Origin: Pseudomonadales bacterium
Lineage (GTDB): Bacteria > Pseudomonadota > Gammaproteobacteria > Pseudomonadales > Azotimanducaceae
Direction of reading: 5' to 3'
NCBI GenBank assembly: GCA_028279305.1
Contig: JANQOA010000362.1
Location: forward strand, 1 to 46,748
Length of the DNA: 46,748 bases
Position numbers and translations under genes: made by a program. How positions within the stretch are numbered: position 1 is the stretch's first letter; every line of letters begins with the position of its first letter. The notes under the pieces are model-generated. The model was given only the letters and a program-made list of their open reading frames with translations. It did no database searches and was not told the DNA's origin. Shown piece after piece: positions 1 through 8,099 of the stretch.

Positions 1-1
1 T

Positions 2-78
<77 letters not shown>

Positions 79-315
79 ATACTCGAGCCTTATGAAAAAA
101 CTCTTACAGGTCGGTGAGTTGCGCGTTAGGTGACAAAGTCTAAAGCGGGCCGGGCAACGTTTCCGGGTATCGGTCAGATGACCGGATTGTTACCCCAAGC
201 GTTACCCTGGCAATACTCACCGGGGCGCGCGATTGTAAGCAAGATCAATGGAAATTGGTATAGCGGACACTCACATTCGATCCGCAGCCGGCCGGTTGCG
301 GTCAACAGCGGACCT

Positions 316-999
316 TCATAAATCCCACACGGCTATGGGCTCAATGGCGCCCACAAGCTCAGCATTCTCCCTAACAGCTTCGAAGTGAGAAAGCAGAATC
401 GGCTTTATTGTCTCTTGTTGGGAGGGTGTGAAGCGCGTCCAAAGTGCTTGTGCCAGTATGAGTGCGTTGGTTTGAGTAACCTCATGCATCACTTCTAGCG
501 GGTCATACCAACCCAGCGCATAAACTGTCGGGTCATTCGCCAATACCGGAACCTCCTTTTCAATATCCGAGTAAAACGGCAATATCGCAGCAGAAACCAA
601 TTGATTACCTCTAATTGTGTATCGCCCAACAATCGGTGGCCAATTGTCCAGAGGAATAACGCGATCGATTGATTGAGTAAGAATCCCGGCCTCTGCTGAC
701 ACTCGAGCTTCAAGTGTTTGTTCGAGGCACTGATTGAAATTTAAGGCTCCATCCGATCGCAGCATTCCGCCTGGAAAAGTGAACTGATTTGAACCCTCAA
801 ACCCTTGCCGAAAAGACTTGCGCCCCATCAAAACACGATTGGTCGCGGAGCAGCGTAGAACAAGAAGAGTTCCAACACCAAATGCATTGCCTCTTCCGAC
901 AACAATGCCGTCTTCGCCAACTGATATCGGGTCAATCCATGCTGTGGAAAAACGAATCTCATTCAAGTTTAAATCCAGAGTCCTCTGATTCTGGTGCAA
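316..999 (-). CDS. Nudix-like protein with degenerate Nudix box
   Basis: A 227-residue soluble protein. A hydrophobic strand (GTLLVLRCS) is followed by a short FPGGML motif and a helix ending in ARVSAEAGI, which is the layout of the Nudix fold. Aligned to the Nudix box GX5EX7REUXEEXGU, the first Glu is Gln, the Arg-Glu pair is Ala-Arg, and one of the two later metal-binding Glu residues is Ala. Hydrolysis of a nucleoside diphosphate derivative is therefore doubtful; the fold may serve binding. The only start in frame after the upstream stop is a TTG at 999 with no convincing ribosome-binding site, so the N-terminus is uncertain. It lies 161 bp downstream of the G8-domain lipoprotein gene on the same strand. 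I do not recognise a specific family. Confidence 0.6.
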   Translation of the reverse strand: MHQNQRTLDLNLNEIRFSTAWIDPISVGEDGIVVGRGNAFGVGTLLVLRCSATNRVLMGRKSFRQGFEGSNQFTFPGGMLRSDGALNFNQCLEQTLEARVSAEAGILTQSIDRVIPLDNWPPIVGRYTIRGNQLVSAAILPFYSDIEKEVPVLANDPTVYALGWYDPLEVMHEVTQTNALILAQALWTRFTPSQQETIKPILLSHFEAVRENAELVGAIEPIAVWDL

Positions 1000-1160
1000 T
1001 GGGTTTAAGGCTATCTCAAGCGGGACAGGTGATCGGCTGTGGGTGGCTTATCAGTCTTTCAGTTTCGCTAATCTGAGCGAACGCTCCGGATCGGAAACAG
1101 ACGTTTCCAACAAGATTCTCCACGAGCGAGCAGCGGTCGGCGAAAAGCAATCTCGACCCC

Positions 1161-3302
1161 TCAGGGAGAAGTCGAGATATGCGCTGGCAGTTGCGTTGCA
1201 TCAGGGTCTTCCTGTACGCGCAACGTGGTGTAAGCGACGGTATCGAATGCCACTTGTGTAGGCGTCGAATCTGGATCTGGGATAAACAAGTCCACACCAT
1301 TGTCTGAAATCGCGACGTTTCGAACATCCCAAAGACCGTTTACAGGGGTAACAAATCCAGCACCAAACCCTTCGATTGTGACGTTTTCGATCGTGCCTGG
1401 ACCGTGTGTCGCGTCGGTGCCTATGTCCAGACCGACACCCGTCTTAGCGGTTCCGTCATTCTCCTGGAATGTGCTCTGATCTCTGCCAAATCCAAAGATA
1501 CGGGCACCGATAAGGCTGACCCGCTCGTTGTAATTCAGGAGCATGCCGTCACGACTACCCCAAACCGTTAGATCGTTGAAAGTTGGTAAAAGCGTATCAA
1601 CATAAGCTTGGGGTGGCGTTCTATGAAAATTACTCGCGCCGTCTCTGCCTAGATAGTTGGCGGCGTGAATATAGCGCGCTCTAAAACCAATGGTGCTGCC
1701 ATAGGATTCGTTGCCTCTACTCTCGGCTAGAGGTGCCCACCAAACGGGGACGCTTTGTCGATCAGGTATAAGATCACCATTAGCCAGGGAGCTCACAGCA
1801 ACCGTCATTCGCGTTACGGAGTTATTGTCACCGACTTCCATGATCCCATCCGTCCAATAAATAATCCCATGTGCTGATGCACCGGCCGATACATTGTTAA
1901 TCATGCTGACGCGGTTACCGGTTAACCAATACCCATCGCCATCATTGCCGTAATCCATACGCCCCGCCCCGAGATCCGGATCAATCGCGCCTTGGTCGTC
2001 AGTTGTGAAGGTGCTATTTACAGACCGGATCGCGATGTTGCCCCGCATTGTGCCGATCTCATCTCCTGCTTCGGTATAAAAGCCCGCGCCCTGAAGGCCA
2101 TAAGAGACATTATTGATAAAGTTCACATGAGAAGAGTGGTTCACAAACCCCCACCCCGGTCCATTAAATACAACGGAACCACTGACAACAGCAGGGGCAT
2201 CCTTCGGATCAGTGCCGATCTGATGAAAATGGATTGCATAGCGTCCTCTGACGTTGGTGCCCCCTAACGCGGTGACGGACGCTGTAGCTGGTGCATCATC
2301 ACCCGCACCATCATCTGGAAACAAAAATTCGAAATCATCCAGCTCTGTCGTTTTATCTGTGCGGCCAAGCTCGGTAAATCGGGCGTATTGGATATTCGCG
2401 CGTGCACTCATCAACATGATGTGGCCACGATTTTGTATGGATGTGTTTTCAGAGCTAATTTCGACATTTCGTGTTGCGTTCGCTACATACACGTTGAGGT
2501 CTGCTCTGGGCGCTGAGTGATCGAGACTGAGCGGTGCACTCAAGGTGACTTGATTGCCGTTAACGCTACTTATCGTGCGAATCTCATCGCTGGTAGGGTC
2601 GTTGGGAATGGTGCCAGTAATGATCAACTGGTCACCCTCCCGCCATCCATTCGGCGTGGTCGTCAGGTTCAACAATTGATCGCCCTGTCGTGCATGCGGA
2701 GAGATGATGGCTCGATGGATTTTGGATGCGCCGTGTATCACCGTTTGACCCATCAGTATGGCGCCACGGCTGATGAGGTTGGCATCGCTGACCGGCCCAT
2801 CATCAATAAATACAATTCTTGCGCTCACATCCTTTTGAATTGGGTTGGTTTCAGTTCCGATTTCTAGCGTACCGGAGCAAGTGCTGACGATAGTGTCTAC
2901 TTGCAGTAGCGTGTCGTCACTTGCGGAAAATCTTAGTGTCCCATCAATACGAACAGTTTCAATTCGAGTGTTCAACATGCTGGCAAGCGTGACGTTGACG
3001 CCTTCAGGTATTTGCACAATGTCACCGTCTACGGGCAGTGAGCCACCCCAAGTATCAGGACTGGTCCAACGTCCTGATTGCGTTGCGGTCGCGGTAACTA
3101 AGCTCGCGTCCGCTAAAGCCGGGATCATTGCGCAATGATCATGACTCGTTGTGGGTGGGGGTACATTAGTCGTTGGATTGTCGTCGGCTGGATCACCGCC
3201 GGTAGCGCCATCTGGGGGTGTTGGATCATCACTACTACTTCCGCCAGCACCCCCACAAGATGCGGCCAGCAGCATCAGCACCAGCATAATAGTTCGTAAC
3301 AT
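1161..3302 (-). CDS. G8-domain beta-helix lipoprotein
   Basis: A 713-residue exported lipoprotein. The N-terminus is a lipoprotein signal peptide with lipobox AASC (Cys16), followed by a Gly/Ser/Asp/Pro/Thr-rich linker to about residue 60. Residues from about 76 carry the G8-domain signature: a W-x-x-PDTWGG start, GDIVQIPEGVNVTL, and a later IDGTLRF strand. The rest is rich in short Asn/Gly/Val turns (for example NNVSYG, NVTIEGFGAG) typical of right-handed parallel beta-helices. G8 proteins with beta-helices include the animal hyaluronan-binding/hydrolysing CEMIP/TMEM2 family, so binding or cleaving a polysaccharide at the outer membrane is a reasonable guess, but no catalytic residues can be assigned. 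The start is supported by GAGGTAG just upstream of the ATG. It lies 99 bp downstream of the histidine kinase gene on the same strand. Confidence 0.82.
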   Translation of the reverse strand: MLRTIMLVLMLLAASCGGAGGSSSDDPTPPDGATGGDPADDNPTTNVPPPTTSHDHCAMIPALADASLVTATATQSGRWTSPDTWGGSLPVDGDIVQIPEGVNVTLASMLNTRIETVRIDGTLRFSASDDTLLQVDTIVSTCSGTLEIGTETNPIQKDVSARIVFIDDGPVSDANLISRGAILMGQTVIHGASKIHRAIISPHARQGDQLLNLTTTPNGWREGDQLIITGTIPNDPTSDEIRTISSVNGNQVTLSAPLSLDHSAPRADLNVYVANATRNVEISSENTSIQNRGHIMLMSARANIQYARFTELGRTDKTTELDDFEFLFPDDGAGDDAPATASVTALGGTNVRGRYAIHFHQIGTDPKDAPAVVSGSVVFNGPGWGFVNHSSHVNFINNVSYGLQGAGFYTEAGDEIGTMRGNIAIRSVNSTFTTDDQGAIDPDLGAGRMDYGNDGDGYWLTGNRVSMINNVSAGASAHGIIYWTDGIMEVGDNNSVTRMTVAVSSLANGDLIPDRQSVPVWWAPLAESRGNESYGSTIGFRARYIHAANYLGRDGASNFHRTPPQAYVDTLLPTFNDLTVWGSRDGMLLNYNERVSLIGARIFGFGRDQSTFQENDGTAKTGVGLDIGTDATHGPGTIENVTIEGFGAGFVTPVNGLWDVRNVAISDNGVDLFIPDPDSTPTQVAFDTVAYTTLRVQEDPDATQLPAHISTSP

Positions 3303-3401
3303 AACTACCTCGTTGTTGAACTAAGAGGTGTTAAGTGAACCCCAATTCCAAGCGCGCGTGGTTTACGTTTGCGTCTCTTAAGTCATACAAAACTGTATGA
3401 A

Positions 3402-4799
3402 TTAGACGTTCGGAAAGGTGATATCGATCACACAGCCCGGAGCTCGTTCGTGTAACGCCATTTGCGCGTTATGAACGCTCGCGATGCTCGCTACCAAACT
3501 CAACCCAAGTCCGTTACCGGGTTTGTTCCGACTCTTATCGACACGATAGAAGCGTTCAAACACCTTACCTTGTTCTTCAATGGGTATGCCCGGACCTTCA
3601 TCACCAACTTGCAGCAACGCACCGTCCGAGTGAGCCTGCAGGCGAATCCAGCCGTTCGTGGACGCTGGCGTGTGTTCCAGGATATTTTCGAGCAAGTTCG
3701 AAACTTGTTGAGCGATCAAATCGCGATCACCAAAAACTTCAATGTTCGGCACAATCGAGATCTCCAGCAGACGCCCCTGATCCGCAAACACAGCCTCAAA
3801 GGTCTCCGCAACGTCAGTCACTAACTCGCTCAGACTATGCCGTGCAAACTGCGCGCGCAGTCTGCCTGATTCAATCTCACCCAATCGCAGCAGCGCATTA
3901 AACGTGGTTAACAGGGTCTGCACGTGATCACGCGCGGCTGCCACATGTTCACGCACCACCTCCGGCCGCTGTATTTCAAGCAAGATGCTCTGCAACCGTT
4001 GGTCGAGCCGCGTGAGCGGCGTTTTAAGATCGTGAGCGGCACCCACGGAGACATCTTCGAGGTTGCGCATTAGACGGCGGATTTGATCCAACATTTGATT
4101 AATGTCGATCGCCACCTGATCAAATTCATCATTGGCCCGACCAACAACCGCGCTAGTCTCTAAGTTGCCTGACGCCATACCTTCCACGGCGGATGATAGA
4201 GACCATAAACGCAGCAAAACATTGCGACTGGCAAAGTAGCACCCTATAAACCCGAAAAAGGCCAACACAAATAGCAGCGTCACCATATCCGTAGTACGCG
4301 TCATAGCCAGTCGCCAATGCGAAGTACGCGGTAATGCTGCAATTATCGAAATCCCATCATCAAGCTCAACGCGTCGTGCGCGCAACTCAACTTGGACCGG
4401 ATTCAACGAGTCCTCACTAGATTCATACCAGGTCTCTTGCCAGCCCGCTGTTATTTCCAACTCCGGAAAACCTAGCACGGGCTTTGCATCCTGTAACACC
4501 AGGATCATGACCTCGTCGGACTCAAAATAATGGTGCGCTTCCTCCACAGGCCAGAGAGGCCCAAACTCGTGGCTGTGTTCTTTAATCACGACGCCTAGAC
4601 CGTCTTCACGAATGTGATCTGCAAGCTCCTCTAATCGCTCGTCAATCCAATCTCGTTCAACGTCATCCGCCTCGCTTAGCAAGATGGCACAGAACGCCGT
4701 AACCCCAAGGATCAGTACAATAAGGGATGCAACAAAGATTTTGAGCGCACCCTTAAAGGTGTGGCTTTGCACGATCGTCGCAAAACTAACCGATGACAT
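3402..4799 (-). CDS. Sensor histidine kinase
   Basis: A 465-residue inner-membrane sensor kinase. TM1 is about residues 19-41, an acidic periplasmic domain spans about 43-168, and TM2 is about 171-190. A HAMP segment follows (about 190-245). The dimerisation/phosphoacceptor H-box is AAHDLKTPLTRL with His256. In the ATPase domain the N-box has Asn368 and Asn372 (SNLLENILEH), the G1 box is DEGPGIP (Asp400) and the G2 box is GNGLGLSL. All catalytic elements are intact. It overlaps the 3' end of the response regulator gene by 14 bp, indicating translational coupling. The periplasmic domain contains an acidic stretch and several His residues (EEAHHYFESDE) that could bind a cation, but the signal is unknown. 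Confidence 0.95.
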   Translation of the reverse strand: MSSVSFATIVQSHTFKGALKIFVASLIVLILGVTAFCAILLSEADDVERDWIDERLEELADHIREDGLGVVIKEHSHEFGPLWPVEEAHHYFESDEVMILVLQDAKPVLGFPELEITAGWQETWYESSEDSLNPVQVELRARRVELDDGISIIAALPRTSHWRLAMTRTTDMVTLLFVLAFFGFIGCYFASRNVLLRLWSLSSAVEGMASGNLETSAVVGRANDEFDQVAIDINQMLDQIRRLMRNLEDVSVGAAHDLKTPLTRLDQRLQSILLEIQRPEVVREHVAAARDHVQTLLTTFNALLRLGEIESGRLRAQFARHSLSELVTDVAETFEAVFADQGRLLEISIVPNIEVFGDRDLIAQQVSNLLENILEHTPASTNGWIRLQAHSDGALLQVGDEGPGIPIEEQGKVFERFYRVDKSRNKPGNGLGLSLVASIASVHNAQMALHERAPGCVIDITFPNV

Positions 4800-5454
4800 A
4801 ACCTGACCCTCGCACCGTACGTATTAATTCAGCGCCGTATGGTTTATCTACCTTCGCCCGTAGACGGGATACATGGGTTTGCACGATGCTCGTTCGCGGA
4901 TCGAACCCATACCCCCATACGCGCTCCAGTAGCATAGTTCGGGTCACCACCTGCCCTACGTTTTGCATGAGAAGTTCCAAAATCTTGTACTCACGGCGTG
5001 CTAACTCGACGGTCTCACCCGCTCGAGTCACAACTTGTGTCGTGCGATCAAGCATCAAATCAGCCACTTTGAGTACGGTGACCTCTGCTGAGAGCGGCTG
5101 CCTGCGCAATAAGGCCTGCAGGCGGGCGTACAGCTCACTGAAGGCAAAGGGTTTCACCATATAATCATCAGCACCGGCTTCCAAACCCGCAACCCGATCA
5201 TCGATGCCCGACAGTGCGGTCAGCATAATTATTGGCGTTTCCACATTGGCTTTTCTCAACACTCGAACGGCATCGATACCATCCATACCCGGAAGAAGTC
5301 GGTCGAAAATAATCGCATCGAAGCGCCTTTGTGGTGCGAGTAACAGCGCCTCATCCACGGAAGAGACGTGCTCCGCAGTTTCCCCCGCTTCCTTTAAGCC
5401 GCGAGTTAGAAATTCACCTGTTTCGAGGTCATCCTCGACAATTAACACATGCAT
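4786..5454 (-). CDS. OmpR-family response regulator
   Basis: A 222-residue two-domain regulator. The N-terminal receiver has the acidic pair Asp8-Asp9, phospho-acceptor Asp51 (IIFDRLLPGMDG), Thr79 and Lys101 (MVKPFAF). The C-terminal winged-helix domain (about 125-222) has the OmpR/PhoB features ARREYKILELL and VWGYGFDPRTSIVQTHVSRLR, ending in the hairpin VRGSGYVIG. It is the first gene of the pair and overlaps the kinase gene. Its length and sequence resemble the QseB/PmrA/CusR-type subgroup. No autoregulatory direct repeats were identified upstream. The G8 lipoprotein and Nudix-like genes downstream are possible targets or operon partners (inference). Confidence 0.95.
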   Translation of the reverse strand: MHVLIVEDDLETGEFLTRGLKEAGETAEHVSSVDEALLLAPQRRFDAIIFDRLLPGMDGIDAVRVLRKANVETPIIMLTALSGIDDRVAGLEAGADDYMVKPFAFSELYARLQALLRRQPLSAEVTVLKVADLMLDRTTQVVTRAGETVELARREYKILELLMQNVGQVVTRTMLLERVWGYGFDPRTSIVQTHVSRLRAKVDKPYGAELIRTVRGSGYVIG

Positions 5455-5964
5455 AAGCCGAGATTTCTGAAATCACGGCTCAATCATAGATTCACTGTCC
5501 AGAAAAAACTCATACATATTCGTAACGTTGCGAACACAGACTGCTATCAATCAACTCGCAGTGAAGCACCCGGTATTTGAACCACCATAGAAACAAACGC
5601 GTGCTCGGGGTCGGTTTCGACCAAAAGTTTGCCGCCCCTGAACGTCCGCTTCGGCAGCCAATGCGGTTGCGCTGTGATGATTGAGCATCCGATGGTGAAC
5701 TTTACCGATATCCCCGCGGTATCGGTGGAGGGGCTTGAGTTTGAAACAAGCATGCACACCTATTACCGGGAGAAGTTTCTTTCCATTGTTGACGGCAAAC
5801 CCAAATACCCTGATTTTCACCCTATGGTTGGGGGTACGGACGAACTCCTGCCTGAATGATCCGCAGTGGCAATCCTGACTTACTTCGACGCCCGGGCACG
5901 CGCTGAACCCTTTCGTCTTTTGTTGGAAGAGCTTTCCGTTCCTTCCGAAGACATCAGATTGTCT
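5455..5964. other. Gene-poor stretch with remnants
   Basis: About 510 bp between the response regulator start and the 3' end of the next minus-strand gene. The first ~90 bp is AT-richer and probably holds the promoter of the two-component operon. The remainder contains only fragments: a short plus-strand reading frame of unknown origin and the beginning of a glutathione S-transferase. It reads as a deletion or recombination scar. Confidence 0.5.
5629..5859 (+). pseudogene. Possible C-terminal gene fragment, unknown family
   Basis: A 76-codon plus-strand frame whose C-terminal half (from about GLEFETSMHTYYREKF to PMVGGTDELLPE) has a natural amino-acid composition, unlike the shadow frames around it. 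No ribosome-binding site precedes the ATG and no family is recognised. It ends 6 bp before the glutathione S-transferase remnant on the same strand. It may be the tail of a gene whose front is lost, or a chance frame; the opposite strand is also open here. Confidence 0.25.
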
Positions 5965-6042
5965 TTAGCTGAATCCGCGTCTCAGAACGGTGCGGATCCG
6001 TGCCTGCACGGATGCGGGTTCGTTCTGCAAAGCCGCGGCTAA
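5866..6042 (+). pseudogene. Truncated glutathione S-transferase N-terminus
   Basis: Starting at GTG 5866 the translation begins VAILTYFDARARAEPFRLLL and continues EELSVPSEDIRLS. This is the thioredoxin-fold N-terminus of sigma/alpha-type glutathione S-transferases: beta-strand, conserved catalytic-region Tyr-Phe, then the (G/A)RAEPxRLLL helix. The resemblance stops near 5958; the frame then runs antisense into the HEAT-like gene and ends at a stop at 6040-6042, leaving only 58 codons of the usual ~200. The glutathione-binding and C-terminal helical domains are missing, so it cannot be functional. Confidence 0.6.
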
Positions 6043-6471
6043 CAACGGCTCAGCTTCAGGCTGAAATTCCGGGTATTGCACCGCAAGTTCATAAAATGCG
6101 CTGTAAGCCCAGGCGCGGACAAATTTGGCGTCTTCCTCCAGACACTGCCTGATGAACACCTCCACCCGGGATTTGTGCGCGACGGGAATGCGCAGGCGGG
6201 CAAAACACTGCAGCATGTGTAACCTGGCCTGCCAGGGTTGCAGTTGCGCCAGCAGGCGGCAGACGCTGTCCACTTCGGCGGGCTGCAGTTCTGCTTCGTG
6301 GTCCAGGTGCCGTTTCAGCAACCAGGTGACGCCGTTTTGCAGATCGGGCTGGCGGCTGAGCTGCAGCAGGTTGGAGACAAACGAGGTTGCCCGGCAATGG
6401 CGGTCGTAAACCCGGGCCATGTCGTCAGCCGACTTTCCATCCCAGCCCGCAATTTCGTCTTTGATGTTCAT
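5965..6471 (-). CDS. HEAT-like helical repeat protein
   Basis: A 168-residue soluble, all-helical protein with Leu/Ala/Trp-rich amphipathic helices in pairs (for example WQARLHMLQCFARL, KFVRAWAYSAFYELA), as in HEAT or armadillo-type repeats. No catalytic motif and no signal peptide are visible. It is transcribed divergently from the ABM-domain gene, with 78 bp between the starts. Its 3' end abuts the truncated glutathione S-transferase, so the region was rearranged, but the frame itself is intact. Function unknown; a protein-interaction role is the most that can be said. Confidence 0.65.
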   Translation of the reverse strand: MNIKDEIAGWDGKSADDMARVYDRHCRATSFVSNLLQLSRQPDLQNGVTWLLKRHLDHEAELQPAEVDSVCRLLAQLQPWQARLHMLQCFARLRIPVAHKSRVEVFIRQCLEEDAKFVRAWAYSAFYELAVQYPEFQPEAEPLLAAALQNEPASVQARIRTVLRRGFS

Positions 6472-6549
6472 ACACTCAAACCATCCGTTTGTAGACAGGC
6501 CGCCGGTTGTACTATTGTGCGCGGTTCAACTATTGAATCACAAAAATCC

Positions 6550-6876
6550 ATGACGGTATCTTTTATAAACTCCATGATTGTCCCCCAGGATCAGGAGGCC
6601 CGCTTTATCGAATTCTGGGACAGGGGGGCGGCATATGTTGCCCAACAGCCGGGTTTTGTTTCCACGTCCTTGCACCGCAACGCGCACGCGGGCGAGTTTC
6701 AGTTCTATACGGTGGCCTGTTGGGCCTCGGAGGAAGCTTTCCAGGCGGCCACGGCCACATCCTGGTGGCAGGAGTTTGTTAAAGAATTCGGCTTCGGCGA
6801 CCCATCCACGGGTCTGCGTGCAACCTCCGCGGTTTGTCAGGTCATGCGCGACCCGCAAAGCCTGTTTGCCGGCTGA
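6550..6876 (+). CDS. ABM-family (antibiotic biosynthesis monooxygenase-like) protein
   Basis: A 108-residue protein of the dimeric alpha/beta barrel type. The pattern is an N-terminal strand (VSFINSMIV), a helix with FIEFWDRGAAYVAQQPGF, then a strand pair STSLHRN...FQFYTVACWASEEAFQAA. This is the ABM-domain order: a Pro-Gly-Phe turn and a strand ending in W-x-S/D-x-E-A-F. Family members include cofactor-free monooxygenases and haem-degrading enzymes, but many have no known substrate. I chose the ATG at 6550 because upstream codons in the same frame are antisense to the HEAT-like gene; the protein starts MTVSFIN. It is probably monocistronic. Confidence 0.8.
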   Translation: MTVSFINSMIVPQDQEARFIEFWDRGAAYVAQQPGFVSTSLHRNAHAGEFQFYTVACWASEEAFQAATATSWWQEFVKEFGFGDPSTGLRATSAVCQVMRDPQSLFAG

Positions 6877-6893
6877 CGGACACAGGCTGCCGC

Positions 6894-7256
6894 TCAGCCG
6901 GCGGCCCAGGCCAGCGGCCGCCCGGCAACCAGCGCCGCCCCCGCCGCCAATTCAAAACCGACACCACCCCAGTTGGGGCCGTCTCCGGCCTTGTCAACGA
7001 TGATTGAAACGACGCGGCCCGCGGCTGCGCCAATCCACATCATGCCGGCCAGAAAGAAACTGCCGGGCAGTTGCTGAACAAGACACACGACGCCCGCTGC
7101 TGCGAACAAACCTCCGAACGTTGCGCGGAATTCCGAGCGGCCGGCATTGGTCACCGCCTGCAACCCCACCAGTGTGGAGGCTCTGGCTGGAAACAACAGG
7201 CCCAGCAGCCCCATGCCGAGGGTCAGCGCGGCGCCGAGGTTGTTAATGATATCCAT
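6894..7256 (-). CDS. Small four-helix membrane protein (DUF4345-like)
   Basis: A 120-residue membrane protein with about four hydrophobic helices (roughly 8-27, 45-62, 66-88, 98-118) and conserved-looking segments GLQAVTNAGRSEFRATFGGLF and WIGAAAGRVVSIIVD. This Arg-x-E-Phe-Arg / Gly-Arg arrangement is like small DUF4345-type proteins. AGGAG precedes the ATG. It is transcribed divergently from the HxlR-type regulator, with 96 bp between the starts, and is therefore a likely target of that regulator. Biochemical role unknown. Confidence 0.7.
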   Translation of the reverse strand: MDIINNLGAALTLGMGLLGLLFPARASTLVGLQAVTNAGRSEFRATFGGLFAAAGVVCLVQQLPGSFFLAGMMWIGAAAGRVVSIIVDKAGDGPNWGGVGFELAAGAALVAGRPLAWAAG

Positions 7257-7300
7257 CGTCTGCTCCTGCCTGAAGAAAACTGGATTTCATCACAAACAGT

Positions 7301-7316
7301 TACTATATTAAAAGTA
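7301..7316. promoter_or_regulatory. Putative HxlR-type operator
   Basis: The intergenic region between the divergent membrane-protein and HxlR genes contains the inverted repeat TACT-N8-AGTA, overlapping an AT-rich TATATT that could be a -10 box for the regulator. Regulators of the HxlR/YodB/HypR type bind short inverted repeats of this kind in the promoters of their own and divergent genes. The site is short, so the assignment is tentative. Confidence 0.4.
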
Positions 7317-7352
7317 CGCACCTTTTGGTTCCTATAACCGGGTCGACACAGA

Positions 7353-7676
7353 ATGCAACCGGATGCCTTGTCGGAAAACTGCGGGTCGCGGCATTTTTTG
7401 TCGGTCATCGCAAATAAATGGTCGGTTTTGATCATCCATGCGATTGCGCGTCAGGGCACGGCACGTAACGGCCGGTTGATGCGGGAAGTTGAGGGCATCT
7501 CGCAGAAAATGCTGACCCAGAACCTGCGTAATCTTGAAGACCTGGGGATAGTTGCCCGCAGGGATCTGATGACCATTCCGCCGCATGTCGAATACACCTT
7601 AACGGCAAAAGGCGCAGCCTTGCGGGCAAAAGTCTCCGCTCTCATTCGCTGGGTGGAAAACAACTTTGACGGGTGA
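7353..7676 (+). CDS. HxlR-family transcriptional regulator
   Basis: A 107-residue winged-helix DNA-binding protein. The order fits HxlR: a Cys at residue 10 followed by a helix with IANKWSVLIIHAI, then GRLMREVEGISQKMLTQNLRNLEDLGIVAR (recognition helix and turn), then the wing VEYTLTAKGAAL and a C-terminal dimerisation helix with IRWVENNF. Many HxlR proteins sense electrophiles or oxidants through an N-terminal Cys, and Cys10 is in the right place (inference). It sits between two small membrane-protein genes on the opposite strand and probably controls the divergent one. Confidence 0.9.
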   Translation: MQPDALSENCGSRHFLSVIANKWSVLIIHAIARQGTARNGRLMREVEGISQKMLTQNLRNLEDLGIVARRDLMTIPPHVEYTLTAKGAALRAKVSALIRWVENNFDG

Positions 7677-7683
7677 TGCATCC

Positions 7684-8061
7684 CTAGCTGTAGCCTTTGT
7701 ATGACAGGTAAAGCCCCAACGTCGCCCAGACCAGACCGGCTGCGCGGGTCATGTTGGGCCTGTCCATCATGCTGCCGCCAACCTCTGTTGTCAGTTGCGG
7801 CGCCAGGATTCTGCCGGCGCCGCTGATCAGCAGCGCCCAACCGAAAACCGTAATAATCACCCGCCAGTCCCAGCTCCAGATGTTGTGCGTATTGATTATC
7901 GCCAAGCCGCCGAGCATGGCCAGCACGCCGCTGATAAAAATCAGCGGCGTATCCTGCAGAAACTTTGCCGCGGTCTGTTGCAGCCGTGCGGGGGAGACGA
8001 GCAGGTGTACGCCTAACACGGTGACTATGGGTCCAAGCAGCTTTGCGATCCAGATTGACAT
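7684..8061 (-). CDS. Small integral membrane protein
   Basis: A 125-residue protein with four predicted helices (about 4-24, 40-57, 66-87, 105-122) and little else. Conserved-looking features are SPARLQQTA after helix 1 and DWRVIITVFGWALLISGAGR. Its size and layout resemble the small DUF4345-like protein encoded at 6894-7256, although the sequences are not obviously related. SD-like AGGAAAGG lies very close to the ATG. It starts 38 bp downstream of the beta-lactamase gene on the same strand and may be the last gene of that operon. Function unknown. Confidence 0.65.
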   Translation of the reverse strand: MSIWIAKLLGPIVTVLGVHLLVSPARLQQTAAKFLQDTPLIFISGVLAMLGGLAIINTHNIWSWDWRVIITVFGWALLISGAGRILAPQLTTEVGGSMMDRPNMTRAAGLVWATLGLYLSYKGYS

Positions 8062-8099
8062 GTCCTTTCCTGTTGCCCGCCCGGGGCCACGGCCTGGAT

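Noticed and set aside
98-119. AACTC/GAGTT stem with T-run upstream of the tRNA on the minus strand
   Set aside because: Only 5 bp with a 12-nt loop; too weak to call a terminator.
130-321. Plus-strand 63-codon open frame after the tRNA
   Set aside because: No ribosome-binding site, no recognisable sequence and an Arg/Ser/Pro-rich composition typical of a chance frame.
1016-1327. Overlapping short frames between the Nudix-like and G8 genes
   Set aside because: They overlap the 3' end of the G8 gene, lack start signals and have no natural protein features.
5547-5759. Minus-strand 70-codon frame ending in a GGKLLVETDP-like segment
   Set aside because: The last ~30 residues faintly recall a sensor-protein terminus, but the match is too short and there is no start signal; possibly debris.
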